Source: Conchocele bisecta
Taxonomy: Eukaryota > Mollusca > Bivalvia > Lucinida > Thyasiridae
NCBI GenBank assembly: GCA_029237695.1
Contig: CM055274.1
Location: forward strand, 17,101,505 to 17,165,504
DNA: 64,000 nt
Direction: 5' to 3'
Shown here: piece after piece, positions 35,229-44,929 of the stretch
How the letters are laid out: each line of letters begins with the position of its first letter
How positions within the stretch are numbered: position 1 is the stretch's first letter
The notes under the pieces: model-generated
The model's input: only the letters and a program-made list of their open reading frames with translations
Told to the model about the DNA's origin: nothing
Database searches by the model: none
Program-made: the position numbers and the translations under genes

Positions 35229-35784
35229 ATGAACTGCGACGAACTTCACGATCAGCTAATAGAAGAAACCTCAACTCCGACTGCCAACACCCTGAAAGAT
35301 AATGATCCGACAGAGCAATCGGAATCAACTCCAACTCCAACGGTGGTTGGTATTGGGTTGAGTGCAACGATTCCGAATGAAAATGCGGCGCGACGAGAGC
35401 GGCAAGCTGCGCTGGTTGCTGGGGGACAATCGGAGCATTATCTCGGTAGGCGTCTCTCAGTTTTTCAGGTGGATAAGATGTCAGATGCGGAGATCGATAA
35501 AATGTATGCGCGATACGAATCCAAATTGGGAGCGGAGATGACAAAAACTCTCGGATCGGCGGCTATTCATTTGTACGCAACCGCCGTTAGTATACTTCTC
35601 CCTATACCAAACACCGCGGGATTGATTGACGATCTAGAGACTGACCCTTTTATAGGTCACACTCTTAGAACAGCCTGCTGCTCTAATTTATCACAAGTTT
35701 GGAATGTACTTAGCTCCGCTGACAACCGCGTTGACCACGGGTAAACACTGTGCAATTTGGACATATATTGCCCACGAACTATAA
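35229..35784 (+). pseudogene. small Polinton protein, unknown function, 3' frameshift
   Basis: The ATG frame runs 171 codons to a stop at 35744. Its first 50 residues are Thr/Ser/Pro-rich and disordered. A helical segment follows (DKMSDAEIDKMYARYESKLG), then a hydrophobic/helical region (AAIHLYATAVSILLPIP). From about 35697 the sense continues better in the next frame, which stays open to a TAA at about 35784, suggesting one lost or gained base near the end. It sits directly after the packaging ATPase, where virion or membrane proteins of such elements often lie. I do not recognise a named family. Confidence 0.55.
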
Positions 35785-35820
35785 GCCCATATAATATTAA
35801 TACAAAATATAATTTTGAAA

Positions 35821-36311
35821 ATGATGACACAAGACACACCCGCGAGAGTGACGGAGTTGAACCCGATTGCTCCGACCCAATCGAACCCGAGTGTTACTCC
35901 GCCACTGGATGACATACCGCATATAAAAATCCCAAAAGACAGGCAGCTGGGCGGGCGGCGGCTGCCACCCGAAAAGTTAAACAAGATAAAATACTCGCCG
36001 AGCTTCGAGAGGCTAAACAGTCGTTGCAATCGGGGACGGAGACAGCAAAACATCTGAAGACAGAGTTGAGTACACCCCCAATTCACAAATTGGAAGCACA
36101 CCCAAATTCTTTGAATTTGTCACCCAAATTCGTGAATTGGAGTTGGGTTGTTGGTGGTGGTCTGGCAGTTGTTGGTGCCCTGTGCGTGTGGAAATACCCC
36201 ACATTATCGAAAAAACAACAAGCCAGTGTTCAGAAGAAAGTTACGAAACACCAATCGCGATTGGATGCGCCCCATTTAAACATTGATCGCGACCCTTTTT
36301 ATATGCAATAA
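35821..36311 (+). pseudogene. single-membrane-span small protein, one frameshift
   Basis: ATG at 35821 opens a Pro/Thr-rich stretch (frame ends 36057). From about 36015 the neighbouring frame carries on to TAA at 36311 with KHLKTELSTPPIHKLEAHPN and then a clear membrane segment (WVVGGGLAVVGALCVW). A basic C-terminal tail follows. Together they make a protein of roughly 160 residues with one transmembrane helix near the C-terminus. The two frames overlap and neither is complete alone, so I treat it as one gene with a shift near 36010-36025. Short CCCAAATTC(G/T)TGAATTGG repeats lie at 36080-36145. Possible virion membrane protein by context only. Confidence 0.5.
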
Positions 36312-36316
36312 TTATA

Positions 36317-36571
36317 ATGGCTAAACAAGATGGTAAAATGTTAGTGAATGCGCTTTATCACGCCGTGTGGATATCGGGTTTCAGTATCGGGTATGCTCGA
36401 CTATCAAAGATGGCCCTAGGAGGATCCGCTCCCAAATTGGACTTTACTGTGAGAGACGTAGGGCTCGCGACCTTAGATATAGCGGCCGCAGTTTGGACCC
36501 TAGATTATCTAGTTAAAGCTGGAATTCTACCAGTTAATATGGATTGGAATAAATGGCTTCAATCGCAGTAA
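36317..36571 (+). CDS. 84-residue membrane protein, probably virion-associated
   Basis: Intact. Two hydrophobic stretches (about residues 11-27, LYHAVWISGFSIGYARL; and 48-70, VGLATLDIAAAVWTLDYLVK) suggest a small two-span membrane protein. It follows the previous stop by 5 bp and overlaps the next gene by 19 bp, so the three are co-transcribed. I recognise the type as a recurring small gene of invertebrate Polinton-like elements but know no assigned function. Confidence 0.65.
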   Translation: MAKQDGKMLVNALYHAVWISGFSIGYARLSKMALGGSAPKLDFTVRDVGLATLDIAAAVWTLDYLVKAGILPVNMDWNKWLQSQ

Positions 36572-36984
36572 TAGTAGGTGGTGCGCTCGTAAACGCATTG
36601 GCGTTCAGCGGTAGCAACTTTATATTCTCTAAAATGAAAAGCTCGAACGTGGATGAGGAGCGTAAGCGTCACGATTTAGCTGTAGAACAACTCAATAGCG
36701 CGAAGGAAGCGTGGTCGAAAAAACGAACCGCCCATCTGGACTGGGTCAATGAAGAGCTTCGCCGCGAAAATCACGCCGCGCAAACTTTTCAGAACGTTGA
36801 AGAAGCCAACCGCGAGTACGCGCTGGCATATCCGTACAAAAGTCTCGCGCCGCTGGATCGCGAGCCCCAACTTTCAGATTTCTATGTACCGTCAGAGCCA
36901 CAAAAAGACCGCGAGATCGCGTTCATCGTCGTGGGAATGGGTGTGGTGGGGCTCGTCGGCTACTATATTCGATCGAGATTTTAA
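36553..36984 (+). CDS. 143-residue membrane/coiled-coil protein
   Basis: Intact. An N-terminal hydrophobic segment (IAVIVGGALVNALAFSGSNF) and a C-terminal one (IAFIVVGMGVVGLVGYYI) flank a long charged helical middle (about residues 33-85) with coiled-coil character. A small YALAYPYKSLAPLD / EPQLSDFYVPSE region follows. The double-anchor plan suggests a scaffold or penton-region/membrane component of the particle; this is inference from layout. It overlaps the preceding gene by 19 bp, translationally compact. No frameshift, in contrast to its neighbours. Confidence 0.68.
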   Translation: MASIAVIVGGALVNALAFSGSNFIFSKMKSSNVDEERKRHDLAVEQLNSAKEAWSKKRTAHLDWVNEELRRENHAAQTFQNVEEANREYALAYPYKSLAPLDREPQLSDFYVPSEPQKDREIAFIVVGMGVVGLVGYYIRSRF

Positions 36985-37041
36985 ATTAATTATTTTAAAT
37001 TAATTATAAATATATATATATATATAGAACTTTATTTTGCT

Positions 37042-37365
37042 ATGATTGATGTAGGCTACACTGCCCTTAAACACCGCATGGTTGGTGCAAAGGGTATGAA
37101 TCGTCTGGCCAGAGATTCTCTAGAGACGTGGCGGGAGGACGAAAAAGCGGCCACCCTTTTCGCAAAGCGGATGTTAGATTTCTCCACCAATCCTGGGGGA
37201 TTAGATTTTCCCAAATTCCTTCAGAACTTAACCCCCAATCGTGATTGTACTTCCAACAAAGGTTTATTATTATCGACGCAGTTACCGGACGATCTGGCGA
37301 GGGCATGTTGGAGATTGTCCGATATATTAGAATACATCGCATACGATGAACACGCGCAAACTTAA
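37042..37365 (+). CDS. unrecognised small ORF before the integrase
   Basis: ATG at 37042 gives 107 codons overlapping the integrase start by 20 bp. The first 60 residues are charged and helical (ARDSLETWREDEKAATLFAK, then FSTNPGGLDFPKFLQNLTP) and look coding. The last 40 may be out of frame, because another frame from about 37240 is equally plausible. It is preceded by a TATATATATATATA run (37011-37024) that could serve as a promoter. It might be a small virion protein or the remnant of a longer gene. I see no protease motif. Confidence 0.45.
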   Translation: MIDVGYTALKHRMVGAKGMNRLARDSLETWREDEKAATLFAKRMLDFSTNPGGLDFPKFLQNLTPNRDCTSNKGLLLSTQLPDDLARACWRLSDILEYIAYDEHAQT

Positions 37366-38375
37366 TACCAAACTATCGGTTCGCCTAACGCGCAAGCTAG
37401 CGAACGCGTACTATAGCCCCCGCGGCTACTGGAAGGGACTCGCTGCCATCAAGAACCTCGCGACGGCGACCAAGGTTTCAGAAAACGTTGTCAAGGAATG
37501 GCTCAAGAAGCAGGCCATCTGGCAGATCTATTTACCCGCGCCTCACAATATTCCGCGCCCGAAATTCGACGTGCCGTACCGAACCAAGTTCACCAAGCGG
37601 ATCTCCTGTTTCTCCCTCACGATCGCGTCGGTCGTAAGACGTACAAGTACGCGCTGACAGTTGTTGACGTAGCGAGTCGTTATAAGGGAGCTGAGCCGTT
37701 GGCCACTAAAGAGTCTAAGGAGGTGGCCGAGGCTCTCTCCCGAATATATAAGAGGAGTCCTCTCAAATGGCCGAATCTTCTCCAGGTCGATCCCGGCCGC
37801 GAGTTCATGGGCGCGGTCTATTGTCTAAGCACGAAGTTTCTGTCAGACGCGGCCGCGTCAACATCCACCGGGACCAGGGGATCGTGGAACGCTTCAATCG
37901 AACCCTGGCTGAGAGACTGTTCGGACACCAATACGCTAAAGAACTTGTAGACCCTCATTCGCGATCGACCGAGTGGGTGGCTAGACTGCCCACCGTGGTC
38001 TCCGCACTGAACGGAGAGGTGACCAGATTGATAGGTAAGAAGCCCGTAGATGCCATCAAGTTTAAAAGGGTGACGAGCGAGCCCTCTGCCGTCTCGCGCG
38101 GGCGACCCGTTGGTTTAGAGGAGCAACGGCTTCCATCGGATATTGACGTCCGGTACCTCTATCAACCGGGAGAGCTCGAAGGTGGCAGCCGCCGCGCGAC
38201 TGATCCCGTGTGGTCTCTCAATGTATATCATCTAGATCGATCTATTACCAAGCCCGATGAGCCCGTGCTCTACTATTTGGATGATGGGCCATCTCGAGGG
38301 TTTGTTCGCGAAGAACTTCTCGCGGTGCCTTCTGACACCCAGCTACCCCCGGATCGTCAGTCTTTAGATTGCTAA
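37346..38375 (+). pseudogene. retroviral-type integrase (rve), two frameshifts
   Basis: The sense runs in frame 2 from ATG 37346 to about 37590, in frame 1 to about 37820, and in frame 3 to TAA 38375; total about 340 codons. The N-terminal part is helical (AAIKNLATATKVSENVVKEW). The catalytic core shows the D,D,E arrangement: HQADLLFLPHD, then QVDPGREFMG, then GIVERFNRTL. The C-terminal part (VRYLYQPGELEGGSRRATDP ... RGFVREELLAVP) is an SH3/chromo-like tail typical of Polinton integrases. The enzyme would insert the element's DNA and make the 5-6 bp target duplication seen around copy 2. The two shifts mean this copy is not functional as written. Confidence 0.85.
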
Positions 38376-38411
38376 TTTTCTTAATTTTTTTCAAAATTAT
38401 TAAATAAATCA
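38376..38411. terminator. convergent intergenic spacer
   Basis: 36 bp of T/A-rich DNA between the ends of the integrase (plus) and polymerase (minus), with AATAAATCA resembling a polyadenylation signal. The genes meet tail to tail. Confidence 0.3.
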
Positions 38412-41400
38412 TTAGAGAGGTTCTGTATGTATTCCGTCTGGTAACACACGTCTTTTATCGTAGTATGCCGAGAGTCCTAATTTTTGTTGACAGTACGTTT
38501 TCATAACACCGTCTTTCATTTTAAATCCCCTATTTTGTGCTACATCTATAATGTGATTTCCATCTTCTGTAGTTTCACTTAGTACTCGTTTATATCTATC
38601 CCAATTTAAATTGTTAGTTCTCTTGGACATTCCTTTCGCAGAGTTTTTATTAATAGAATTAAATTTTTCTATAAAATAACACTTACTAGATAACGCTATC
38701 GCCCTATCTCCGCTAAATTCCATTTTGAAAAGTCCGGGCTCTCTTTCGCTCCATTTATCCCAAGCCAACCATTTCTTTTTTTCTTTTTCAAACCCGTCTA
38801 GTAAGTTAGGTTTTATCAATTCCTCTATCGTTTTTCCACTAACTCCTATATACATACTATCCGTATCCATCTGTATTAATTCAAAGTCTTCTCTTTTTAC
38901 GTATTTGTCAAGAAATTCGTAGTAAAATTCCAACATTCTCAATTTAGCTAGTTGATAAACCGCTATTCCACAATGGAATGGTCTCTTTACCGCACACCTG
39001 GGTTTTCTTGAAGATATTTCGTACGCATCTCCTATCTCTTCCAAATCGTCAAAGAATGCAGATCTTAATGCTTTGTCAACACAGGTTTCGTTTTGTGTAT
39101 ATGTCGTATTTAAATGTCTCTCAGTTGCCTCTATCATTTTTCCACAACACGAGTTTCCTAATAATTTCATTATGTCGGCTACTGGTTTCTTATTTGGTTC
39201 ATACATCGCCCGTTCGTCTTGCGGCTGTAACTTCTTTTGCGAACCATTCGAATGGTTTTCCGCTAATATAATCTATAACACGATGAACTCCCGTTATTTC
39301 TAGGCCGTGTTTTAAATACCATTTCAACAGTGGCGCGTACAGCAATACTTTGGTGGCCGACATAGATCCACCAATTTTCTTCCATTTCCTCTAGTTCTTC
39401 CAGTATCTTCCAAATATTTTATCATGTGTGTGGGAACTTCATCAACCTCTACTTCTCTGTTTATAAATATTGGGGACATTTCAGAAAACTTATCTTTTAA
39501 GTTGTGTAGAACTTCTATATCCACCTCCGCAAACCCAAACCAGTCTCCAGATAAAACTCTTTTACAAAACTTTTTAATAAATTTTAGGGTTATGTGGGGT
39601 ATCTATATGGTGTATAGTTTCTCTCCCACACGGCATCTCTTTATTTAACGTAGATAAATATAACGCGTTTGCGTCGTACCCCAAAACAGCCTTGCACGGT
39701 TTGGAACCCACTCTAATATTTGAAACACCAGCTTCTGCATATCGTGTAAATACTATTGATGGACCGCCAACTAGAGCGTCCTTCATCATTTCGTATGTTT
39801 CTTCTTTTGGTGCATATAGAGCATCCTCCGGTATAATCGTCTTTGAAGATTTTTGTTCTTTAATGGTTCCTCTCAATAAATATTGTATAGCTACTCCAGG
39901 TAGTGTTACCGCATCTTTGAAAATATCCACACCTCTGTGTTTATAAAATTCACACATTTTTTCCACCGCTTCTAGGACGGTGCTACATCTAAATCGTTAT
40001 AATATTTCAACCAATCTCTGAAAGTTTTCATATTATTTTCTTCGAAAATTCTACATTTACTTAATTCTGTTTCATCTATTAACATTTTCCCAGATAGTTT
40101 GGAATACCAATTCTCTATATCCGGTAGTCCTGGGTAATCCAGTTTGTCTGGAGAATCGAACCACTCATAAGGAAAGAAAGATTTCTGTCCTTTGCATCGT
40201 AGCTTTTATCCAACTACGTAACTTACACCGGGTCCTAGATAAAGTATTACATCAAGAAATCTAAACTCTGGAGTAAATAGAAATATTGTTGCGTTTGCAC
40301 GTTTTCCGACCATTACTTTCTTGTTGTTGATGCCAGTTTCGCCTACTAGGTATTTCTTTATTAAGTTAATATCGTACTTACTGCTGTAAAACCTATAACC
40401 GGTAACTTGCTCTACTCCACTGTTCGATTTCTTGCGACCTATCGGTTTTTTACGTAAATGTTCTGTATTAAATTAAACCCATATCTTGACAACACTTCTT
40501 CTCTTATAGCTTTTCCCTGACTTTCAAATCTTCTACAAATTTTTCTATAAGTTTTGCGGGATCTTTATCACAAATATGAGTTACTGTTCCTGAGAAATTA
40601 TCTCCTATACTAACGCTTACCGGAACGTGCTCGGCTTCGTACTCTAGATTATTACCGAGAGTTTCAAATTCTGGGTTGAGATATGCCTCAAAATCATATA
40701 CTATCCGATATGGATAAAGAGTAGTGTCGCAACCGATCTTTATGTCTTTACCAGTTCTTTGAAATTCGCATTCCCACATAACTACTAGGTTGAATTCTTT
40801 GTTTCTTCTAATAAGTGTATCTCTTCTCATAGTGGATGCGCGTTCTTCTTTTCTATGTTTTGCATGAATCTCACACCCGTGCCAGTAACAGCCGTGATAT
40901 TGATATACGGTATTGGTTTTCTGGACAGTATCCATCTACTGGAGCTCCTAAAATCCATCTTTCACCCCCGTGTCCACACTGTTCGTGGTGAATGTGAATT
41001 CCTCGCGCTTTTCCACAGAGTACATCCAATCGATCGCCCCATAACTGTTAGAACTTTTTGGGTAGAACGCTTTCTCGAACGACGAACGCGGGCGCTCTAA
41101 ATAATTACCATCACATACTACTTTTGTCTCACCTTTCATACATTTTGGTCAGTGTCTCTTCATATTACTCGCTTTCGTGAATTTCTGCTTGCAATTATCG
41201 CAGGCGTAAATTTTAGATAGGTTTTTAAGGTTTTTTATTAGAAATGCGTGATTATTAAACAGTCCTATTGTCATTGGTTTATTACATATTGCCTTATAGT
41301 GTGGTGGTACCTTTTTCAACCACCATACGTTACATTGGGTTCGTTGATATACTTCTATACCGATTTAAAAAAAACTCTTCAACCTTTTTCAGATCTGAAA

Positions 41401-42372
41401 AAGGAATTGGTGAAACCACATTACTACCAAAATATTGCTTACTAAGTTCTTTCGCCTTTTCTGTACATCTGTCGGGTCTTTTATCTGTCATATGCATAGC
41501 CAGACACCTGAACAGACAAAGGTCGTCATTATACTTATCTAAAGAATACATACCTTTTTTATTCTTCAGCCATTCTGGAAGTTCTCCTCCTGCTGCTTCT
41601 TTGGATTGTAGTCCCAAATCTTTTCCCCTACTACCCTGTATTAGCTTTACGAAAACCTCTACCCATCTTACAAACTTCCACTTTGTATTCGGTCTGTCTA
41701 TTTTATCGGACATTATTCGTGTTTGCTCCTTATCTGACAGCCATTTTTTAACGGTTTTCATTGATGATAGTGGTTCGCTACCACCAAGATTTTTGTGCAT
41801 TATTATAGTTACAGGTTTTCCATTTTTAATTTCCTCCATATGTTCTAGCTTGTAAGAATATGAATATCTCAAATAAAAATTGGTTGTTAGATACGGAGCG
41901 AGTTTCTCGGACATGCGTTCAGACTCGTTAATGTTAATGTTTTTTACGAAAGGATAATGTAACTACCCGTCTTCCATTTTTCTACCTTTTCCAATGTTTC
42001 ATCGTGAGCCCCCAATATTTCTTCACCTTTTTCCACTATCGCGCGAGCGAGAGATCTTTTATTTTGTATTGGGCCACCTGTGTGTCTAATTTGGGACAAA
42101 TTATTGGTGCTTGAAGGTTTTATTACACTAGCCCTTAACTCCGCAATACTTTCTTTTTGAATTCTGTTACCAACTTCATCCGCTAGTGAGAGGTTTGTAA
42201 ATGCCCCTCTTTTATAGGCATGGGTAAACTGCTTCATAAACGCCTCATTCTTTGTGGCATTTATCAGCTTTGTCAACCCCCTAACTCTCAACCGTGTACT
42301 ATAAGTAATCCCTAGAGATTCGGCTTCTCTTCTCAAACTTTCTATTTCTGCTCTAGTTTCTGGCGTTATCAT
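38412..42372 (-). pseudogene. protein-primed type B DNA polymerase, copy 1, multiple breaks
   Basis: About 1,320 codons on the minus strand from ATG 42372 to the stop at 38412, spread over several frames (main open parts 42372-41944, 41914-41330, 41139-40948, 40935-40504, 39966-39574, 39524-39324, 39206-38412). In order: a charged N-terminal region; a NDDLCLFRCLAMH segment; a C2H2-like finger (see copy 2); YHGCYWHGC; the exonuclease motif YDFEAYL; an Exo II region; polymerase motif A (GYDANALYLS); motif B (KLLGNSCCGKM); and motif C (MDTDSMYIG). This order is that of DNA_pol_B_2 enzymes of Polintons, which replicate linear DNA from a terminal protein primer. At least six frame changes make it non-functional here. 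Confidence 0.85.
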
Positions 42373-42410
42373 ATTTTCTGTATTATACTTTTGTATATAT
42401 ACTTTTGTAT

Positions 42411-42499
42411 AACCTATAAAATTTATCTGTTCAATTGGACGTCAAAAATTTACATAATGTTTTTTTCACGTCCAATTGAACAGATAAATTTCATAGGTT
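42411..42499. promoter_or_regulatory. palindromic divergent promoter region
   Basis: Between the polymerase start (42372, minus) and the zinc-finger start (42513, plus) lies an inverted repeat. The arms at 42411-42442 and 42468-42499 match almost perfectly (TTATCTGTTCAATTGGACGT and complement). TATATAC/TATATAAT stretches stand next to both starts. In copy 2 the same words, CAATTGAACAGAT and TTCATAGGTTATA, are kept at about 48452-48515 although the left arm has decayed. It is a good candidate for a shared operator or bidirectional core promoter; function is inference. Confidence 0.5.
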
Positions 42500-42512
42500 A
42501 TATACATATATA

Positions 42513-42804
42513 ATGGAGTGTGAGACTTGTCGTAAGACGTTTACGTAAAGTAAAGACTATCTACTAAGGCATCTAGCGAGACGTAGAAAGTTTCCTTGTG
42601 TCCCCCCACAATTTCAATGCCCTAGATGCCCTTGTAAATTCGTTAGTGCCCAAACTCTGTAGACATAAGCAACTACGCTGTCAGGTGGCTAAAGGTGAAC
42701 GTGGTAGACTAGAGCTGGTAGAATTAGTTGCTGATCTGCGAAATAAATTAGCCATATCGGAGAAGAAAAATGAGGAATATAAACTATTGTACTTACATGA
42801 ATGA
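42513..42804 (+). pseudogene. C2H2 zinc-finger / leucine-zipper protein, copy 1, broken
   Basis: Same gene as the intact one at 48125-48427. Here an in-frame stop occurs at codon 12 (42546) and a frameshift near 42655. The finger residues CPRCPCKF and the coiled tail (LELVELVADLRNKLAI) are still readable in separate frames. Confidence 0.75.
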
Positions 42805-43013
42805 TTTCGACTTTTTTCAAAAGTCAATTTACCAATATAATTGGGACTCCCTCTTTTCAAAATTATTTTCTCCAAAATTCATAAATTTGCTGTCGGGAGA
42901 CCCAATTTTCCTCGTTAACCAATTTTTTGATTTTCGGGGGTGGTGGGGGTATTATAGAGGGTTATAAATGATATCACGGTAGGTGGTATCATTTTGACTC
43001 CCTTACTACTACT
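42805..43013. repeat. Polinton terminal inverted repeat, copy 1 right end
   Basis: Contains TTTTCAAAAGTCAATTTACC, TATAATTGGGACT, then GGTGGTATCATTTTGACTCC and the terminal ACTACT. The same landmarks occur at both ends of copy 2. The stretch from 42860 to 42975 is unlike copy 2 and may be length variation inside the TIR or a small insertion. Confidence 0.7.
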
Positions 43014-44413
43014 GAGGGTACCGTGATTAACTTATACTAGGAAGCCAAGGAAGATAATCCACATTTTTAATTGAAATACAAATAAAAACAGTAGAACCTC
43101 CCTAATGTTTACATCCAAGGAGACAGTGCGTGCAAACTGTTCTGCCAACTAGTATAATTATATGTATATAGTAATATATAATTTAAATATATAAATTACT
43201 GATATTTTAAAACTAATACATGTACTGTGACTGGATAAATTGTGCTTATCAAAATTGTGACCAGTGTAGGTTCTGATTAAATAACACCCTTCTGTAGCTC
43301 GTTAACAACCTATATTGCTTGTTCGAAGCATGACTGGGGTTTCATTTATGGAATGTCGAATGTTGCAGATGCTAATCAGACTGTGCGGATGCACAGGCTG
43401 ATCTGGATCTACACTGGTCACAACACCCATAAACCCCATTTCTTCAGTCACAGCCACACATACATGTGCGATGCGCAATCATGATCGATGATAACATAAA
43501 GACAACCGAGACATAATTAATGAGTCTCGATCACGGTAGTCTCCCTTTATAATAATGCCATATTAATCGCTTTCCCGTGGAAATATGTGCTTTATTCTTC
43601 CTTTTTTCGGTCAAAATGTGCTTATTATATGATATACTAATGATATATTGTAGAAAAAGTATATAATATAATCATAAATGTTATTTTTAATGAAGATTTG
43701 GGTAGATTGGGGTAAGATTTGGGTAGATTTGGGTAAATCGAGAGTTATTAACTTATAATGTACTCGGAACTATCCCATTACTGGTGTCAGCTGATTAGAA
43801 GATTCCAGTGCAACCGACAATAATTCCTTGAATGCTACAAGTAATTTAAGTTCAACAACAAGTTATAACATTAGAGGTATCAAATTCGCTATCCAAACAC
43901 TAGAGCAAGTGAGTGGGGGCTCATGGCCGCCGCCTGGACAGACAAATACAAACTTTGACACAAATCTTACAGACGGACGAACAGACAGATGGACGGAATT
44001 ACCAAAACTATATACACCTCGACATATTTCGTATTATATGCCAGCGGGTATAACAAGAGACGTAATGTCAACATTAGATCTGTGATTCTGGCGAAAGAAG
44101 TCCGACATTAGGATATGAACTTGGTTGTTCATGAGGCCTCGCATATGGAAGTGAAATAATTACATTAAACCAGGACAACAGCAGATAAGCAAACTATTTT
44201 ATGGAGTATGAAAGTTGGAAAACAAAAATATTTGTGAATTTAATTAAATCAAAGTTGGATAAACCTGAAACAATTCCAAACAGTTGTTTTGTAAAATGAT
44301 CCGTGTCTCCATAACTTGTTGTTGTTGTAGGTGGCCATATAGGTACGAGTTTATATTGCGGTCAAGCTGCAAACCCCCGTGAGCTGCAGGGAAGACAGAG
44401 GTTTCACCGAATT
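43014..44413. other. repeats, no gene
   Basis: CAGTAGAACCTCCCTAATG at 43089 is a pogo-type end. 43370-43430 is the GATCTGGATCTACACTGGTC repeat. 43680-43740 is a short GATTTGGGTAGATT repetition. 43900-44053 is the short pearl-like element also found at 16470-16655 (AGAGCAAGTGAGTG, GACGGACGAACAG, hairpin TATACACCTCGACATA ... GGGTATA). Confidence 0.5.
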
Positions 44414-44541
44414 ATGGACATAACGGACCCGATTTCGGACGAAACGGACCCGATTTCTGGACATAACGGGCCCGATTCCTGGACACAACGGACCCCGTGT
44501 GGACATAACGGACCCCGTATAAAACCTATCAGAAATGCTAT
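44414..44541. repeat. left copy of a tandem-repeat TIR
   Basis: About five units of a 20-26 bp word (GGACATAACGGACCCGATTT / GGACGAAACGGACCC), then CCCCGTATAAAACCTATC. The inverted partner is at 58720-58845. The frame on the minus strand across it is repeat-derived. Confidence 0.75.
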
Positions 44542-44929
44542 CTTTTTACTTTGAAGTAAAGGGGCAATTGTGGAATTCGAACATCGCAATGGCTTCCGGG
44601 CTAATTAATCCCCTCCGGATATGGCCGGATATTGCCAGTGGACTAAACTGTTTGACACGTTCCAATCTGCAATATTCGGTTTAATCACGTTACTTATAGA
44701 AAACAATTTAACTTTCAAAAATGAATAACATTTTAGAAGTATTTTAATAAATTTACTTTACTTCAATTTGTATAGAAATAAAATACGATTAAAAGTTTAG
44801 CAAGAAAAATGCACAAACGCATAGAATGACAAGTTTGTAGTGCATTAGAATCGTCTCATTTACTCACAAAAGCATAAAACCTTAAAACGGCAAGTTGGTT
44901 GTGTATTACTAGATGGCCGCGGCCTGCAT
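44542..44929. other. interior of the TIR element; no gene
   Basis: AT-rich DNA. 44835-44880 carries the words AGAATCGTCTCATTTACTC and GCAAGTTGG that also occur at 47370-47440, so the pearl-like array appears to sit inside a duplicated or palindromic stretch. Confidence 0.4.

Larger units (their letters stand above)
32804..43013 (+). mobile_element. Polinton/Maverick copy 1, left end in gap
   Basis: The gene set is capsid protein, packaging ATPase, retroviral-type integrase and protein-primed family B DNA polymerase, which together define Polintons/Mavericks (adintovirus-like elements). The right end is GACTCCC, five bases, ACTACT at 42996-43013, matching both ends of copy 2. Left end and left target duplication are not available. 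Base composition is clearly less AT-rich in 33-38.3 kb than in the polymerase part. Most genes carry a frameshift, so this copy is decayed or its sequence has indel errors. Confidence 0.9.

Noticed and set aside
37067..37342. 91-codon minus-strand frame opposite the 37042 ORF
   Set aside because: Shadow of the plus-strand coding region; no motif and wrong orientation in a compact plus-strand block.
32804..43013. Free virus contaminating the assembly instead of an integrated element
   Set aside because: The terminal repeat abuts host-type repeats at 43013, and copy 2 has a target duplication within another transposon.
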